Positions 1 through 10,191 are shown, numbered from the stretch's first letter. The stretch: 43,158 nucleotides of DNA from Phyllobacteriaceae bacterium (GCA_023954255.1 JAMLIH010000021.1:1-43158), one strand, 5' to 3'. Notes: a model not told the origin generated them from the letters alone. A program made the numbers and translations.

Positions 1-1
1 T

Positions 2-421
2 CCGCTCGCCGGCTTCCCGGTGATCGACTTCAAGGTCGCGCTGGTGGACGGCGCGTTCCACGACGTCGACTCCTCGGTCCTGGCCTTCGAGATCGCCTCC
101 CGCGCGGGCATGCGCGAAGGTCTCAAGAAGGCCGGCGCCAAGCTGCTCGAGCCGATGATGAAGGTCGAAGTGGTGACCCCGGAAGAATACACCGGCGGCA
201 TCATCGGCGACCTCACCTCGCGGCGCGGCCAGGTGTCGGGCCAGGAGCCCCGCGGCAACGCGGTGGCGATCAACGCCTTCGTGCCGCTGGCCAACATGTT
301 CGGCTACATCAACACGCTGCGCTCGATGTCGACGGGCCGTGCGCAGTACTCGATGGTGTTTGCGCATTACGCTGAAGTGCCGCGCAACGTTGCTGACGAG
401 GTTCGGGCCAAGTACGCCTGA
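2..421 (+). CDS. fusA: Elongation factor G, C-terminal part (fusA, 5' truncated by window edge)
   Basis: This is the last 139 codons of EF-G, the GTPase that drives tRNA-mRNA translocation on the ribosome. The reading frame is open from base 2, so the gene begins outside the window. The visible part starts with GFPVIDFKV and continues with [10 protein letters not shown], both typical of EF-G domain IV. It then passes through the domain V segment [16 protein letters not shown] and ends about 30 residues after an [11 protein letters not shown] motif, as in the family. It lies 134 bases upstream of tuf, the usual str-operon order. No defect is seen in the visible part. Confidence 0.97.
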   Translation, partial: PLAGFPVIDFKVALVDGAFHDVDSSVLAFEIASRAGMREGLKKAGAKLLEPMMKVEVVTPEEYTGGIIGDLTSRRGQVSGQEPRGNAVAINAFVPLANMFGYINTLRSMSTGRAQYSMVFAHYAEVPRNVADEVRAKYA

Positions 422-555
422 TGAAAACGACACGGTTTGATCGGTTAGGCGCATGCGCTCCGGTCTGCCAGGAAATTAAAGGAACCTGATTCCATTCGCA
501 GCCGGCGTTGAAACCGGCAATGGGATCGCAAGGCAAGACACTGAGGAGAGCCGAG

Positions 556-1750
556 ATGGCGAAGGCAAAATTTGATCGTACGAAGCCGCACTGCAACATC
601 GGCACGATCGGTCACGTTGACCATGGCAAGACGTCTTTGACGGCCGCGATCACGAAGGTGCTAGCGGAGGTTGGTGGCAAGTCTGAGGCTGTTGCCTTTG
701 AGAACATCGACAAGGCTCCCGAAGAGCGTGAGCGCGGCATCACGATCTCGACGGCGCACGTTGAGTATGAGACGGATGCGCGCCACTACGCGCACGTCGA
801 CTGCCCCGGGCACGCCGACTACGTGAAGAACATGATCACGGGTGCGGCTCAGATGGACGGCGCGATCCTGGTTGTTTCAGCCGCCGACGGTCCGATGCCG
901 CAAACGCGCGAGCACATTCTTCTGGCGCGCCAGGTTGGCGTTCCCGCTCTGGTAGTGTTCCTGAACAAGGTCGACATGGTTGACGATCCTGAGCTTCTGG
1001 AGCTTGTCGAGATGGAGGTTCGCGAGCTTCTGTCATCGTATCAGTTTCCCGGGGACGACATTCCGATCGTCAAGGGCTCGGCGCTGTGCGCACTTGAGAG
1101 CCGCAACGAAGACATCGGCAAGAATGCCATTCTTGAGCTGATGAAGGCAGTTGATGATTACATCCCGCAGCCTGAGCGTCCCAAGGACCAGCCGTTCCTG
1201 ATGCCGATCGAAGACGTGTTCTCGATCTCGGGTCGCGGTACTGTTGTGACTGGCCGCATTGAGCGTGGCATCGTGAAGGTCGGCGAGGAAGTCGAGATTG
1301 TCGGCATCCGCGACACCAAGAAGACTACGGTTACCGGCGTTGAGATGTTCCGCAAGTTGCTTGACCAGGGCGAGGCCGGCGACAACGTCGGTGCGCTATT
1401 GCGCGGTATCGACCGGGAGGGTGTTGAGCGCGGCCAGGTTCTTTGCGAAGCCCGGTTCGATCAAGCCGCACAAGAAGTTCAAGGCAGAAGCCTACATCCT
1501 GACGAAGGACGAGGGCGGCCGTCACACGCCGTTCTTCACCAACTACCGTCCGCAGTTTTACTTCCGCACGACGGACGTGACGGGTGTCGTAACGCTGCCT
1601 GAAGGCACCGAGATGGTGATGCCGGGCGACAACGTAACGATGGACGTGGAGCTGATTACGCCGATCGCGATGGAAGAGAAGCTGCGCTTCGCCATCCGTG
1701 AAGGCGGCCGCACCGTCGGCGCCGGCGTCGTCGCAGCTATTACTGAGTAA
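556..1750 (+). CDS. tuf: Elongation factor Tu (tuf), interrupted by a one-base frameshift
   Basis: EF-Tu is the GTPase that delivers aminoacyl-tRNA to the ribosome. The start at 556 gives [20 protein letters not shown]; an in-frame start 48 bases upstream adds a non-homologous leader and was rejected. The P-loop GHVDHGKT is at residues 19-26, followed by [11 protein letters not shown] and NKVD. The frame breaks at about 1447: homology runs to ERGQVLC, then continues one frame over as [18 protein letters not shown], which fits one extra G. With that base removed the product is 397 aa. The gene is richer in T-ending codons (GTT, CTT, CCT, TCT) than the ribosomal genes behind it. Many alphaproteobacteria carry two tuf copies, so a broken copy is possible, but a sequence error is at least as likely. 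Confidence 0.93.
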
Positions 1751-1763
1751 AGAGAAGTGGAAA

Positions 1764-1798
1764 AAGGAGCGCTCGGACCGACCGGGCGCTTCTTCCTT
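1764..1798 (+). terminator. Hairpin between tuf and rpsJ (terminator or attenuator)
   Basis: Arms 1764-1776 and 1782-1794 pair over 13 positions, including two G-T pairs, around the loop ACCGA. A pyrimidine-rich run CTTCTTCCTTT follows. It starts 13 bases after the tuf stop and ends 18 bases before rpsJ. The U-tract is imperfect, so partial termination is the more likely role. Confidence 0.6.
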
Positions 1799-1816
1799 TG
1801 AGCGAGTTTCAAAGAT

Positions 1817-2125
1817 ATGAACGGCCAGAATATCCGCATCCGATTGAAAGCGTTTGACCATCGAATACTTGATGCGTCGACGCGGGAAATCGTGAATACG
1901 GCGAAACGCACGGGCGCAGAAGTGCGCGGGCCGATACCGCTGCCGACGCGGATCGAGCGCTTCACCGTCAACCGTTCGCCGCACATCGACAAGAAAAGCC
2001 GTGAGCAGTTCGAGATGCGCACCCACAAGCGGATGCTCGACATTGTCGATCCGACGCCGCAGACCGTGGATGCCCTGATGAAACTGGACCTTTCCGCCGG
2101 CGTCGACGTCGAGATCAAGCTGTAA
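1817..2125 (+). CDS. rpsJ: 30S ribosomal protein S10
   Basis: S10 is a small-subunit head protein and the namesake of this operon; in E. coli it also acts with NusB in antitermination. The 102-aa product is the usual length. It begins [19 protein letters not shown] and contains the conserved stretch [19 protein letters not shown] and a RTHKRMLDI segment near the end. It follows the tuf hairpin and opens the S10 gene string, with rplC 61 bases downstream. No defect is seen. Confidence 0.98.
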   Translation: MNGQNIRIRLKAFDHRILDASTREIVNTAKRTGAEVRGPIPLPTRIERFTVNRSPHIDKKSREQFEMRTHKRMLDIVDPTPQTVDALMKLDLSAGVDVEIKL

Positions 2126-2186
2126 GCGAAGAGGGAAACAGGAGTAGGAGCCTTGCGGTTCCGCAACTCTGTGAAGGAATGAACCG

Positions 2187-3029
2187 ATGCGTTCTGGTGT
2201 AATTGCACAGAAACTGGGAATGACGCGCATCTATACCGATGCGGGAGAGCAGGTGCCGGTCACCGTTCTCAAACTGGACAAGCTCCAGGTCGTTGCCCAG
2301 CGTACCGAGGAAAAGCATGGCTATACCGCCGTGCAGCTTGGCGCGGGCCTTGCCAAGGTCAAGAACACGACCAAGCCGATGCGCGGCCATTTTGCCGCCG
2401 CCAAGGTCGAGCCCAAGCGCCGGGTCGCGGAATTCCGCGTATCGCCGGAAAACATGCTCGATATCGGCACCGAGATCATCGCCGGTCACTATCTGCCGGG
2501 CCAGTATGTCGATGTCAGCGGCGACACGATCGGCAAGGGCTTTGCCGGTGTCATGAAGCGCCACAATTTCGGCGGCGGCCGTGCCACCCACGGTAACTCG
2601 ATTTCGCACCGCTCGCACGGCTCCACCGGCCAGTGCCAGGACCCGGGCAAGGTCTTCAAGGGCAAGAAAATGGCCGGTCACATGGGCAACAGCCGCGTGA
2701 CCACCCAGAACCTGCGCGTCTTCGACGTCGACAACGATCGCGGCCTCATCCTGGTACGCGGCGCGGTTCCGGGCCCGAAAGGCGCCTGGGTGCTGGTCAA
2801 GGACGCGGTCAAGAAACCGCTGCCCGAGGACGTGATCCTGCCGGCGGCTACCCGCAAGAACATCGCCGAAGCCGAGGAAGCCGCCAAGGTGGCCGAAGAG
2901 GCGCTCGCCCAGGAAGAGGCGGAAGCACAAGCCGCTGCCGTTGCCGAGCGTGAGGCTGCCCGCGCCGCTGCTGCTGCTGACTCCGGCACCGGATCTGACG
3001 AGGCCGCAGGCGAGGGAGATAATTCGTGA
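2187..3029 (+). CDS. rplC: 50S ribosomal protein L3 with acidic Ala/Glu-rich C-terminal tail
   Basis: L3 is an early-assembling 23S rRNA binder near the peptidyl transferase centre. The core (residues 1 to about 215) has the expected [20 protein letters not shown] start and the [14 protein letters not shown] loop. The product is 280 aa against about 209 in E. coli. The extra residues (about 221-280) are almost only Ala, Glu, Lys, Gln and Gly and look like a helical or disordered tail. Longer L3 tails occur in other alphaproteobacteria. The TGA stop overlaps the ATG of rplD (TGATG), which suggests translational coupling. Confidence 0.97.
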   Translation: MRSGVIAQKLGMTRIYTDAGEQVPVTVLKLDKLQVVAQRTEEKHGYTAVQLGAGLAKVKNTTKPMRGHFAAAKVEPKRRVAEFRVSPENMLDIGTEIIAGHYLPGQYVDVSGDTIGKGFAGVMKRHNFGGGRATHGNSISHRSHGSTGQCQDPGKVFKGKKMAGHMGNSRVTTQNLRVFDVDNDRGLILVRGAVPGPKGAWVLVKDAVKKPLPEDVILPAATRKNIAEAEEAAKVAEEALAQEEAEAQAAAVAEREAARAAAAADSGTGSDEAAGEGDNS

Positions 3030-3649
3030 TGGACATGAACGTAACCACCCTTGAAGGCAAGGCTTCCGGCAAGATCGCCCTGTCGGATGCGGTGTTCGGC
3101 CTCGAGCCGCGCACGGACATCCTGCAGCGCATGGTGCGCTATCAGCTCGCCAAGCGCCGCGCCGGCACCCATGACGTGAAGAACCGTAGCGAGATTTCGC
3201 GCACCGGCGCCAAGATGTACAAGCAGAAAGGCACCGGCCGGGCCCGTCACTCCACGTCGAAGGCTCCGCAGTTCCGTGGCGGCGGTCGTGCCTTTGGCCC
3301 GACGCCCCGTGATCACGGTTTCGACCTGCCGAAGAAGGTTCGCGCCCTGGCGCTGAGGCACGCCCTGTCGGCCAAGCGCGCTTCCGACCAGCTTATCGTC
3401 ATCGACGATCTGGCTGCCAAGGACGCCAAGACGTCGGCAATGGCCGGCAAGCTGAAGAAGCTCGGTCTTGACAATGCGCTGTTCATCGGCGGTGCCGAAG
3501 TCGACAACAATTTCGCGCTGGCGACCCGCAACATCCCCAACATGGATGTGCTGCCGGTTCAGGGCATCAACGTCTACGACATTCTGCGCCGGGAGAAACT
3601 CGTTCTCTCCAAGGCCGCCGTCGAAGCCCTGGAGGCACGGTTCAAATGA
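3029..3649 (+). CDS. rplD: 50S ribosomal protein L4
   Basis: L4 binds 23S rRNA and lines the exit tunnel; in E. coli it represses its own operon. The 206-aa product has the tunnel-loop signature [19 protein letters not shown] and the C-terminal [20 protein letters not shown] lies one codon upstream, but the ATG at 3029 overlapping the rplC stop matches family starts. The last four bases overlap rplW (ATGA). I saw no E. coli-like S10 leader in front of rpsJ, so L4 autoregulation is unproven here. Confidence 0.98.
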   Translation: MDMNVTTLEGKASGKIALSDAVFGLEPRTDILQRMVRYQLAKRRAGTHDVKNRSEISRTGAKMYKQKGTGRARHSTSKAPQFRGGGRAFGPTPRDHGFDLPKKVRALALRHALSAKRASDQLIVIDDLAAKDAKTSAMAGKLKKLGLDNALFIGGAEVDNNFALATRNIPNMDVLPVQGINVYDILRREKLVLSKAAVEALEARFK

Positions 3650-3939
3650 GCAACATCAACCATTACGACGTGATCGTCTCGCCGGTCATCACCGAGAAAT
3701 CGACGCTGGCTTCGGAATCGAACCAGGTTGTTTTCAACGTTGCCCGCGACGCCACCAAGCCGGAAATCAAGGCTGCCGTTGAAAGCCTGTTTTCCGTCAA
3801 GGTCGCTTCGGTCAACACGCTGGTGCGCAAGGGCAAGGAAAAGCGCTTCCGCGGCATCAAGGGCCGCCAGAGCAATGTCAAGAAGGCTGTCGTCACCCTG
3901 GCCGAAGGCCAGTCGATCGACGTGACGACCGGTCTTTAA
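3646..3939 (+). CDS. rplW: 50S ribosomal protein L23
   Basis: L23 sits at the tunnel exit and docks trigger factor and SRP. At 97 aa it is standard length. Recognisable segments are [15 protein letters not shown] near the N-terminus and the loop [20 protein letters not shown]. The start overlaps the rplD stop by four bases, so the two are probably translationally coupled. rplB follows after 26 bases. Confidence 0.98.
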   Translation: MSNINHYDVIVSPVITEKSTLASESNQVVFNVARDATKPEIKAAVESLFSVKVASVNTLVRKGKEKRFRGIKGRQSNVKKAVVTLAEGQSIDVTTGL

Positions 3940-3965
3940 GCGATAGAAGGCAAGGGTTCAGTAAC

Positions 3966-4799
3966 ATGGCACTCAAGAAGTTCAATCCGGTCACGCCTGG
4001 CACCCGCCAGCTGGTGATTGTTGATCGCTCGGAATTGTGGAAGGGCAAGCCGGTCAAGACCCTGACCGAAGGGCTTTCCTCCTCCGGCGGCCGCAACAAT
4101 TACGGCCGGGTGACCTCGCATCATCGCGGCGGCGGCCACAAGCGCAGCTACCGCAAGATCGATTTCAAGCGCCGCAAGTGGGATGTCGAGGCAACCGTCG
4201 AGCGCCTCGAATACGATCCCAACCGCACCGCCTTCATCGCGCTGATCAAGTATGCCGATGGCGAGCTGAGCTACATCCTGGCGCCGCAGCGCATCGCCGC
4301 CGGCGACAAGGTAATCGCTTCTGCCGCTGCCGACATCAAGCCGGGCAATGCCATGCCGCTGCGCGCCATCCCGGTCGGTTCGATCATTCACGCCATCGAG
4401 ATGAAGCCGGAAAAGGGCGCCCAGATCGCCCGTTCCGCCGGTGCTTACGCCCAGCTCGTCGGCCGTGACGGCGCCTATTCGATCATTCGCCTCAACTCCG
4501 GCGAACAGCGTCTGATCCACGGCAGCTGCATGGCCACCATCGGCGCAGTGTCGAACCCGGACAACTCGAATACCAACAAGGGCAAGGCAGGTCGCAACCG
4601 CTGGCTCGGTCGTCGTCCCAATGTCCGCGGCGTTGCCATGAACCCGGTCGATCACCCCCATGGCGGCGGCGAAGGCCGCACCTCGGGCGGCCGTCATCCG
4701 GTCACCCCCTGGGGCAAGCCGACCAAGGGCAAGAAAACCCGGACGAACAAGACGTCCAACAAGTTCATCATGCGCTCGCGCCATCAGCGCAAGAAGTAA
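3966..4799 (+). CDS. rplB: 50S ribosomal protein L2
   Basis: L2 is needed for subunit association and peptidyl transferase function. The 277-aa length is normal. Visible signatures are the N-terminal [13 protein letters not shown], the RNA-binding [20 protein letters not shown] region, and the near-catalytic-centre loop [12 protein letters not shown], including the conserved histidine of the HPHGGGEG motif. The C-terminus is strongly basic. rpsS starts 12 bases downstream. Confidence 0.98.
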   Translation: MALKKFNPVTPGTRQLVIVDRSELWKGKPVKTLTEGLSSSGGRNNYGRVTSHHRGGGHKRSYRKIDFKRRKWDVEATVERLEYDPNRTAFIALIKYADGELSYILAPQRIAAGDKVIASAAADIKPGNAMPLRAIPVGSIIHAIEMKPEKGAQIARSAGAYAQLVGRDGAYSIIRLNSGEQRLIHGSCMATIGAVSNPDNSNTNKGKAGRNRWLGRRPNVRGVAMNPVDHPHGGGEGRTSGGRHPVTPWGKPTKGKKTRTNKTSNKFIMRSRHQRKK

Positions 4800-4811
4800 G
4801 AGGTCGAGAAA

Positions 4812-5090
4812 GTGACACGTTCAGTCTGGAAAGGCCCGTTTGTGGACGGCTATCTGCTCAAGAAGGCAGACAAGGTCCGTGAAGGCGGCCGCAATGAAGT
4901 CATCAAGACCTGGAGCCGCCGCTCCACCATTCTGCCGCAGTTCGTCGGACTTACCTTCGGCGTCTACAACGGCCAGAAGCACATTCCCGTCTCCGTGACC
5001 GAAGACATGGTCGGTCACAAGCTGGGCGAATTCTCTCCGTCGCGGACCTATTACGGCCACGGCGCGGACAAGAAAGCTAAGAGGAAGTAA
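4812..5090 (+). CDS. rpsS: 30S ribosomal protein S19 (GTG start)
   Basis: S19 forms a complex with S13 in the 30S head near the A-site tRNA. The 92-aa product has [17 protein letters not shown] and the conserved [20 protein letters not shown]. The start is GTG (VTRSVW), as is common for rpsS; there is no suitable ATG nearby. Only two bases separate its stop from the rplV start. Confidence 0.98.
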   Translation: MTRSVWKGPFVDGYLLKKADKVREGGRNEVIKTWSRRSTILPQFVGLTFGVYNGQKHIPVSVTEDMVGHKLGEFSPSRTYYGHGADKKAKRK

Positions 5091-5092
5091 CC

Positions 5093-5479
5093 ATGGGCAA
5101 GCCGAAGCGCGAACGGGCGCTGAAAGACAACGAGGCACGGGCCGTTACCCGCACCATCCGCGTCAGCCCGCAGAAACTCAATCTGGTTGCGGCCATGATC
5201 CGCGGCAAGAAGGTCGAAACGGCACTCGCCGACCTGACCTTCTCGCGCAAGCGTATCGCCGAAACGGTCAAGAAGACCCTGCAGTCGGCCATCGCCAATG
5301 CCGAAAACAACCATGACCTCGACGTCGACAACCTGATCGTCGCCGAGGCCTATGTCGGCAAGTCGATCGTGCTGAAACGTTTCCACGTGCGGGGCCGCGG
5401 CCGTGCCAGCCGTATCCTTCGCCCGTTCTCACACCTGACCATCGTGGTCCGCGAAGTAGAAGAAGAGGAGGCCGCATAA
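5093..5479 (+). CDS. rplV: 50S ribosomal protein L22
   Basis: L22 lines the peptide exit tunnel; its beta-hairpin tip is a known site of macrolide resistance changes. The 128-aa product has [20 protein letters not shown] and the hairpin region [20 protein letters not shown]. It ends with a short acidic tail EVEEEEAA. The stop TAA overlaps the ATG of rpsC by one base (TAATG), indicating coupling. Confidence 0.98.
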   Translation: MGKPKRERALKDNEARAVTRTIRVSPQKLNLVAAMIRGKKVETALADLTFSRKRIAETVKKTLQSAIANAENNHDLDVDNLIVAEAYVGKSIVLKRFHVRGRGRASRILRPFSHLTIVVREVEEEEAA

Positions 5480-6183
5480 TGGGTCAGAAGACGAACCCCG
5501 TTGGCCTGCGCCTTGGCATCAACCGTACCTGGGATTCGCGCTGGTATGCCGAATCCGGCGAATACGGCAAGCTGCTGCATGAAGACCTGAAGATCCGCAA
5601 GTTCCTGGAAAAGGAACTGCAGGCGGCTTCGGTTGCCAAGATTGTCATCGAGCGCCCGCACAAGAAGTGCCGCGTGACGATCCATGCCGCCCGTCCGGGC
5701 ATTATCATTGGCAAGAAGGGCGCCGACATCGAGAAACTGCGCAAGAAGGTCGGCGAGTTCACCGATTCCGAAGTGCACATCAACATTGTCGAAGTGCGCA
5801 AGCCGGAAATCGACGCGACCATCATCGCCCAGTCGATCGCTCAGCAGCTTGAGCGCCGCATCGCCTTCCGACGCGCCATGAAACGCGCCGTGCAGTCGGC
5901 CATGCGCCTGGGTGCCGAAGGCATCCGCATCAACTGCGGCGGCCGCCTCGGCGGTGCCGAGATTGCCCGCATGGAATGGTACCGCGAAGGCCGCGTGCCG
6001 CTTCACACGCTGCGCGCCGACATCGATTACGGCACGGCCGAAGCCTCGACCGCCTACGGCATCTGCGGCGTCAAGGTCTGGGTCTTCAAGGGCGAAATCC
6101 TCGAGCACGACCCGATGGCCGCCGAGCGCCGCGCCACCGAGGGTGCCGAGCAGGGCGGCGGCAGCCGCCGCCAGAACGCCTGA
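5479..6183 (+). CDS. rpsC: 30S ribosomal protein S3
   Basis: S3 lies at the mRNA entry site. The 234-aa product opens with [20 protein letters not shown]. The KH-domain loop [16 protein letters not shown] lies near residues 74-89, and the C-terminal domain has [20 protein letters not shown]. The Gly/Arg-rich end is typical. The 55-base gap to rplP holds a short TCGGT/ACCGA hairpin. Confidence 0.98.
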   Translation: MGQKTNPVGLRLGINRTWDSRWYAESGEYGKLLHEDLKIRKFLEKELQAASVAKIVIERPHKKCRVTIHAARPGIIIGKKGADIEKLRKKVGEFTDSEVHINIVEVRKPEIDATIIAQSIAQQLERRIAFRRAMKRAVQSAMRLGAEGIRINCGGRLGGAEIARMEWYREGRVPLHTLRADIDYGTAEASTAYGICGVKVWVFKGEILEHDPMAAERRATEGAEQGGGSRRQNA

Positions 6184-6238
6184 GGCAATTGCGAGACAAA
6201 CGGATCGGTACAACCGACTGGATTGGGAATAAGACGAG

Positions 6239-6652
6239 ATGTTACAGCCAAAGCGCACCAAATTCCGCAAGCAGCACAAGGGCCGGCTGCACGGGAAAGC
6301 CAAGGGCGGCACCGATCTGAACTTCGGCGCCTACGGCCTGAAGGCCCAGGAGCCCGAGCGCGTTACCGCCCGCCAGATCGAGGCGGCCCGTCGCGCCATC
6401 ACCCGTCACATGAAACGTGCCGGGCGCGTGTGGATCCGCATTTTCCCCGACCTGCCGGTCACCTCCAAGCCGACCGAGGTCCGCATGGGCAAGGGCAAGG
6501 GCTCGGTGGATTTCTGGGCCGCCCGCGTCAAGCCGGGAAGAATCATGTTCGAGATCGACGGCGTGCCGGAGGATGTGGCGCGCGAAGCCCTGCGCCTCGG
6601 CGCCATGAAGCTTCCGATCAAGACCCGCTTTATTCAGCGCATTGCCGACTGA
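6239..6652 (+). CDS. rplP: 50S ribosomal protein L16
   Basis: L16 organises the A-site side of the peptidyl transferase centre. The 137-aa product begins [19 protein letters not shown] and carries [20 protein letters not shown] and the [18 protein letters not shown] loop. A GTG-initiated frame overlaps it in another phase but has no homology. rpmC follows after 31 bases with an AAGGAAG ribosome-binding site. Confidence 0.98.
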   Translation: MLQPKRTKFRKQHKGRLHGKAKGGTDLNFGAYGLKAQEPERVTARQIEAARRAITRHMKRAGRVWIRIFPDLPVTSKPTEVRMGKGKGSVDFWAARVKPGRIMFEIDGVPEDVAREALRLGAMKLPIKTRFIQRIAD

Positions 6653-6683
6653 GCGGTTGAGTTAGACAGAAGGAAGTAAAGCC

Positions 6684-6887
6684 ATGAAGGCCAGCGACGT
6701 TCGTGCGATGACCGAGGACCAGCTCAAGGACGAGCTGCTCAAGCTGAAGAAAGAGCAGTTCAACCTGCGCTTCCAGCAGGCGACCGGCCAGCTGGAGAAC
6801 ACCATTCGCCAGCGCCAGGTGCGCCGCGACATCGCCCGTATTCAAACAATCGCCCGTGAAAAGCGGGTCGAAGAAGCCAAATCGTAA
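6684..6887 (+). CDS. rpmC: 50S ribosomal protein L29
   Basis: L29 is a small helical protein beside the tunnel exit, next to L23. The 67-aa sequence [20 protein letters not shown], the [14 protein letters not shown] core and the [13 protein letters not shown] helix are diagnostic. It lies between rplP and rpsQ, as in nearly all bacteria. rpsQ begins 11 bases downstream. Confidence 0.98.
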   Translation: MKASDVRAMTEDQLKDELLKLKKEQFNLRFQQATGQLENTIRQRQVRRDIARIQTIAREKRVEEAKS

Positions 6888-6898
6888 GGAATCCGGAT

Positions 6899-7135
6899 AT
6901 GCCAAAGCGCGTATTGCAGGGCACTGTGGTCAGTGACAAGAACGACAAGACGGTAGTGGTCAAGGTGGAGCGCCGCTTCACCCACCCGCTGTTCAAGAAG
7001 ACCGTTCGCCGTTCCAAGAACTACAAGGCCCATGACGAGGCCAATGCCCACAAGGTTGGAGACATGGTGTTCATCGAGGAATGCGCACCGGTTTCGAAGG
7101 ACAAGCGCTGGACGGTGGTCCAGTCGCAGAACTGA
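6899..7135 (+). CDS. rpsQ: 30S ribosomal protein S17
   Basis: S17 is a primary 16S rRNA binder with an OB fold. The 78-aa product shows [20 protein letters not shown], the [18 protein letters not shown] segment and the family ending DKRWTVV. It begins MPKRV. It is followed by a 74-base gap with two tight hairpins before rplN. Confidence 0.98.
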   Translation: MPKRVLQGTVVSDKNDKTVVVKVERRFTHPLFKKTVRRSKNYKAHDEANAHKVGDMVFIEECAPVSKDKRWTVVQSQN

Positions 7136-7140
7136 ATGCG

Positions 7141-7185
7141 GCCGGGAAACCGGCTTATCGAGAAATGCGCGGCGGGTTTTCCGCC
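7141..7185 (+). other. Pair of hairpins between rpsQ and rplN
   Basis: The first hairpin is GCCGG-GAAA-CCGGC at 7141-7154, a stem capped by a GNRA-type tetraloop. The second is GGCGG-GTTTT-CCGCC at 7171-7185. Neither has a U-tract, so they are not intrinsic terminators. They could be mRNA processing or stability elements, or a point where expression is set between gene groups. Confidence 0.5.
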
Positions 7186-7209
7186 ACATCTGACAGAAGG
7201 TAGCCAGTC

Positions 7210-7578
7210 ATGATTCAGATGCAAACAAACCTCGACGTCGCCGACAATTCCGGCGCCCGTCGTGTTATGTGCATCAAGGTCCTGGGCGGTTCCAAACGGA
7301 AATACGCCTCGGTTGGTGACATCATCGTGGTCTCCGTGAAGGAAGCCATTCCCCGCGGCCGCGTGAAGAAGGGCGACGTCATGAAGGCCGTCGTCGTACG
7401 CACGGCCAAGGACATCCGCCGCGCCGACGGCAGCGTCATCCGCTTCGACGGTAACGCAGCCGTGCTCGTCGACAACAAGAAAGAGCCAGTGGGCACCCGC
7501 ATCTTCGGGCCGGTTCCGCGCGAGTTGCGCGCCAAGAACCACATGAAGATCATCTCCCTGGCCCCCGAAGTACTTTAA
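7210..7578 (+). CDS. rplN: 50S ribosomal protein L14
   Basis: L14 forms an inter-subunit bridge and is the docking site of the silencing factor RsfS. The 122-aa product has [33 protein letters not shown] and the C-terminal [16 protein letters not shown]. It begins the spc part of the cluster (rplN-rplX-rplE), with rplX 12 bases downstream. Confidence 0.98.
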   Translation: MIQMQTNLDVADNSGARRVMCIKVLGGSKRKYASVGDIIVVSVKEAIPRGRVKKGDVMKAVVVRTAKDIRRADGSVIRFDGNAAVLVDNKKEPVGTRIFGPVPRELRAKNHMKIISLAPEVL

Positions 7579-7590
7579 GGAGCGGACCCC

Positions 7591-7905
7591 ATGCAGAAGA
7601 TGCGCAAAGGTGACCAGGTGGTCGTCCTTGCCGGCAAGGACAAGGGCCGCACCGGTGAGGTTATTCAGATGATGCCGAAAGAGGGCAAGGCCCTCGTTCG
7701 CGGCGTGAACATGGTCAGGCGCCACCAGCGCCAGACCGCCACCGCCGAGGCCGGCATCGTGAACAAGGAAGCGCCGATCCAGGTTTCCAACCTGGCGCTT
7801 GTCGATCCCAAGGACGGCAAGGCGACCCGCGTCGGCTTCAAGGTAATGGACGATGGCCGCAAGGTTCGCGTTGCCAAGCGTTCAGGAGAAGTGATCGATG
7901 GCTGA
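7591..7905 (+). CDS. rplX: 50S ribosomal protein L24
   Basis: L24 is an assembly initiator of the 50S subunit. The 104-aa product contains the KOW motif region [19 protein letters not shown] near the N-terminus, [12 protein letters not shown], and the C-terminal [20 protein letters not shown]. It overlaps the start of rplE by eight bases, and the rplE ribosome-binding site (AGGAG) lies inside it, so coupled translation is likely. Confidence 0.98.
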   Translation: MQKMRKGDQVVVLAGKDKGRTGEVIQMMPKEGKALVRGVNMVRRHQRQTATAEAGIVNKEAPIQVSNLALVDPKDGKATRVGFKVMDDGRKVRVAKRSGEVIDG

Positions 7906-8455
7906 CACCCAATACACCCCGCGCATGCGCAAGCTGTATGACGACGTGGTTCGTCAGAAGATCTTCGAGCAGTTCGGCTATGCCAACCCGATGGAAGTGC
8001 CGCGCATCGAGAAGGTCGTGCTCAACATGGGCATCGGCGAATCGACCGCCGACTCCAAGAAGGCCCAGAAGGCCGCCGACGACCTGTCGCTGATCGCCGG
8101 CCAGAAGGCTGTCGTCACCCGCGCCCGCAAGTCGATCGCCGGCTTCAAGGTGCGCGAGCAGATGCCGCTTGGCGCCAAGGTCACCCTGCGCAAGGCGCAT
8201 ATGTACGAATTCCTTGATCGCATGATCAACATCGCGCTGCCCCGCGTGCGCGACTTCCGCGGCCTCAATCCGAAGAGTTTCGACGGCCGCGGCAATTTCG
8301 CCATGGGCATCAAGGAGCACATCGTGTTTCCGGAAATCGACTACGACAAGGTGGACGAAGTCTGGGGCATGGACGTCATCGTTTGTACGACGGCGAAAAC
8401 GGATGATGAAGCCCGCGCCCTGCTGCGCGAGTTCAACTTCCCGTTCCGTCAGTAA
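7898..8455 (+). CDS. rplE: 50S ribosomal protein L5
   Basis: L5 binds 5S rRNA in the central protuberance. The 185-aa product shows [19 protein letters not shown], the [20 protein letters not shown] segment and [20 protein letters not shown]. The start overlaps rplX by eight bases. The length and both ends match the family; no defect is seen. Confidence 0.98.
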   Translation: MADTQYTPRMRKLYDDVVRQKIFEQFGYANPMEVPRIEKVVLNMGIGESTADSKKAQKAADDLSLIAGQKAVVTRARKSIAGFKVREQMPLGAKVTLRKAHMYEFLDRMINIALPRVRDFRGLNPKSFDGRGNFAMGIKEHIVFPEIDYDKVDEVWGMDVIVCTTAKTDDEARALLREFNFPFRQ

Positions 8456-8479
8456 CGGCAAGCGAAAGGAAGGAACGAC

Positions 8480-8785
8480 ATGGCTAAGGTTAGCGCCGTA
8501 GAAAAGAACAAGCGTCGCCGCAAGACTGTGGCAAACCACGCTGAAAAGCGTGCTGCGCTGAAGAAGATCATCATGGACAAGTCGACGCCGATGGAAGAAC
8601 GCTTCCGCGCGCAGCTGAAACTTGCCCAACTGCCGCGTGACGGCTCCAAGACCCGCATCCGCAACCGTTGCGAGGTTTCCGGTCGCCCGCGTGCATATTA
8701 CCGCAAACTGAAAATGTCGCGCATCGCGCTTCGCGAACTGGGCAACATCGGCAAGGTGCCCGGCATCGTCAAGTCGAGCTGGTAA
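8480..8785 (+). CDS. rpsN: 30S ribosomal protein S14, long zinc-free type
   Basis: S14 is a 30S head protein. The 101-aa length and the sequence around [20 protein letters not shown] show the long form: only one of the four cysteines of the zinc-ribbon type remains. It ends GIVKSSW. The stop codon TAA is embedded in the strong AAGGAGG ribosome-binding site of rpsH. Confidence 0.98.
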   Translation: MAKVSAVEKNKRRRKTVANHAEKRAALKKIIMDKSTPMEERFRAQLKLAQLPRDGSKTRIRNRCEVSGRPRAYYRKLKMSRIALRELGNIGKVPGIVKSSW

Positions 8786-8797
8786 GGAGGCAATTTT

Positions 8798-9196
8798 ATG
8801 TCCATGACCGATCCTCTCGGCGATATGCTGACCCGCATCCGCAATGGCCTGATGCGCGGAAAAAGCAAGATCAGCACGCCGAATTCCAAACTGCGTGCCC
8901 GCGTGCTTGATGTGCTGCAGGCAGAAGGCTATATCCGCGGCTACAGCCAGACCGATTTCGGCAACGGCAAGTCGGAACTCGAAATCGAGCTGAAATACTA
9001 TGAAGGCGCTCCCGTCATCCGCGAGATCGCCCGTGTTTCCAAGCCCGGCCGCCGTGTTTATGCCTCGGTAAAGAACATCCCCAGCGTCGCCAATGGTCTT
9101 GGCATCGCGATCCTGTCGACGCCGAAGGGCGTGATGGCCGATCACGAAGCCCGCGAACAGAATGTCGGCGGTGAAGTGCTCTGCCAGATCTTCTGA
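8798..9196 (+). CDS. rpsH: 30S ribosomal protein S8
   Basis: S8 is a primary binder of the 16S central domain and, in E. coli, the translational repressor of the spc operon. The 132-aa product has [19 protein letters not shown] and the C-terminal ending GGEVLCQIF; the conserved STPKGVM turn precedes it. It has the best ribosome-binding site seen in the cluster (AAGGAGG, seven bases before ATG). rplF follows after 43 bases. Confidence 0.98.
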   Translation: MSMTDPLGDMLTRIRNGLMRGKSKISTPNSKLRARVLDVLQAEGYIRGYSQTDFGNGKSELEIELKYYEGAPVIREIARVSKPGRRVYASVKNIPSVANGLGIAILSTPKGVMADHEAREQNVGGEVLCQIF

Positions 9197-9239
9197 TCGG
9201 GCAGGCGAACCCAGTTAATGCAACCGGACAGGTGAAGAT

Positions 9240-9773
9240 ATGTCTCGGATAGGAAAAAAACCGGTGGTCATTCCCGATGGCGTGACGGCTTCCGTCGACG
9301 GGCAGACCGTGACCGCCAAGGGCCCCAAGGGCGAACTGAAGTTCGTCGTCAACGAGGAAGTCATCGTCAAGATGGGCGATGACGGAATCAAGGTCGACCC
9401 GCGCGACCAGTCGAAGGACGCCCGCTCCAAATGGGGCATGTCGCGCACCCAGATCGAAAACATCATGACCGGTGTTTCGCAGGGCTTCACCAAGTCGCTC
9501 GAAATCAACGGCGTGGGCTATCGCGCGGCGATGCAGGGCAAGAACCTGCAGCTGTCGCTCGGTTTCTCCCATGAGGTGGTCTACGACGTGCCGGAAGGCA
9601 TCACTGTCGCGACCCCCAAGCCGACCGAAATCACGGTGACCGGCATCGACAAACAGAAAGTCGGCCAGGTGGCGGCGGAAATCCGCAAGTACCGCGGCCC
9701 CGAGCCCTACAAGGGCAAGGGCGTCAAATACGCCGACGAAACCATCTTCCGCAAGGAAGGCAAGAAGAAGTAA
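9240..9773 (+). CDS. rplF: 50S ribosomal protein L6
   Basis: L6 lies near the sarcin-ricin loop and the factor-binding site. The 177-aa product opens [20 protein letters not shown], has the repeat-1 motif GPKGEL, and ends with the signature [14 protein letters not shown] (here [15 protein letters not shown]). It is full length. rplR follows after 11 bases. Confidence 0.98.
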   Translation: MSRIGKKPVVIPDGVTASVDGQTVTAKGPKGELKFVVNEEVIVKMGDDGIKVDPRDQSKDARSKWGMSRTQIENIMTGVSQGFTKSLEINGVGYRAAMQGKNLQLSLGFSHEVVYDVPEGITVATPKPTEITVTGIDKQKVGQVAAEIRKYRGPEPYKGKGVKYADETIFRKEGKKK

Positions 9774-9784
9774 GCGAGACGGAT

Positions 9785-10147
9785 ATGGCTACCAATCATT
9801 CAAGCTCCAAACGGCGCGCTGCCCGTGTTCGCCGCCAGCTCCGCAAGGTGGCCGGCGACCGTCCGCGTCTGAGCATTCATCGCTCCTCGAAGAACATCTA
9901 CGCCCAGGTCATCGACGATGCGAAAGGCGTTACCGTCGCCGCAGCCTCGACGCTGGAAAAGGATCTGCGCGGCGGCCTGAAGACCGGCGCCGATTCCGCA
10001 GCCGCTGCTGCCGTCGGCAAGCTGGTTGCAGAGCGTGCCGTCAAGGCGGGCGTCAAGGAAGTGATCTTCGACCGTGGCGCCTTCATCTATCACGGCCGCA
10101 TCAAGGCGCTGGCCGATGCAGCCCGCGAAGGCGGCCTGAACTTCTGA
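9785..10147 (+). CDS. rplR: 50S ribosomal protein L18
   Basis: L18 binds 5S rRNA together with L5 and L25. The 120-aa product shows [20 protein letters not shown], the [13 protein letters not shown] strand, and the C-terminal [19 protein letters not shown], all family hallmarks. It is followed by a 97-base gap that contains a hairpin (10170-10191) before the rpsE start. Confidence 0.98.
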   Translation: MATNHSSSKRRAARVRRQLRKVAGDRPRLSIHRSSKNIYAQVIDDAKGVTVAAASTLEKDLRGGLKTGADSAAAAAVGKLVAERAVKAGVKEVIFDRGAFIYHGRIKALADAAREGGLNF

Positions 10148-10169
10148 TTTCACATGCCGCCGGGCAGGT

Positions 10170-10191
10170 CGCATTGCCGAAAGGGCAAGCG
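10170..10191 (+). other. Hairpin between rplR and rpsE
   Basis: TTGCC (10074 offset not intended: arms are 10174-10178) pairs with GGCAA (10184-10188) across the loop GAAAG, extended by CGC/GCG outside a single bulged A. No U-tract follows. It sits in the 97-base gap before rpsE and resembles the other intercistronic stems in this superoperon. Confidence 0.45.

Noticed and set aside
1440-1455. Programmed frameshifting in tuf
   Set aside because: No slippery heptamer, downstream pseudoknot or internal Shine-Dalgarno-like stimulator is visible, and EF-Tu is not known to use frameshifting.
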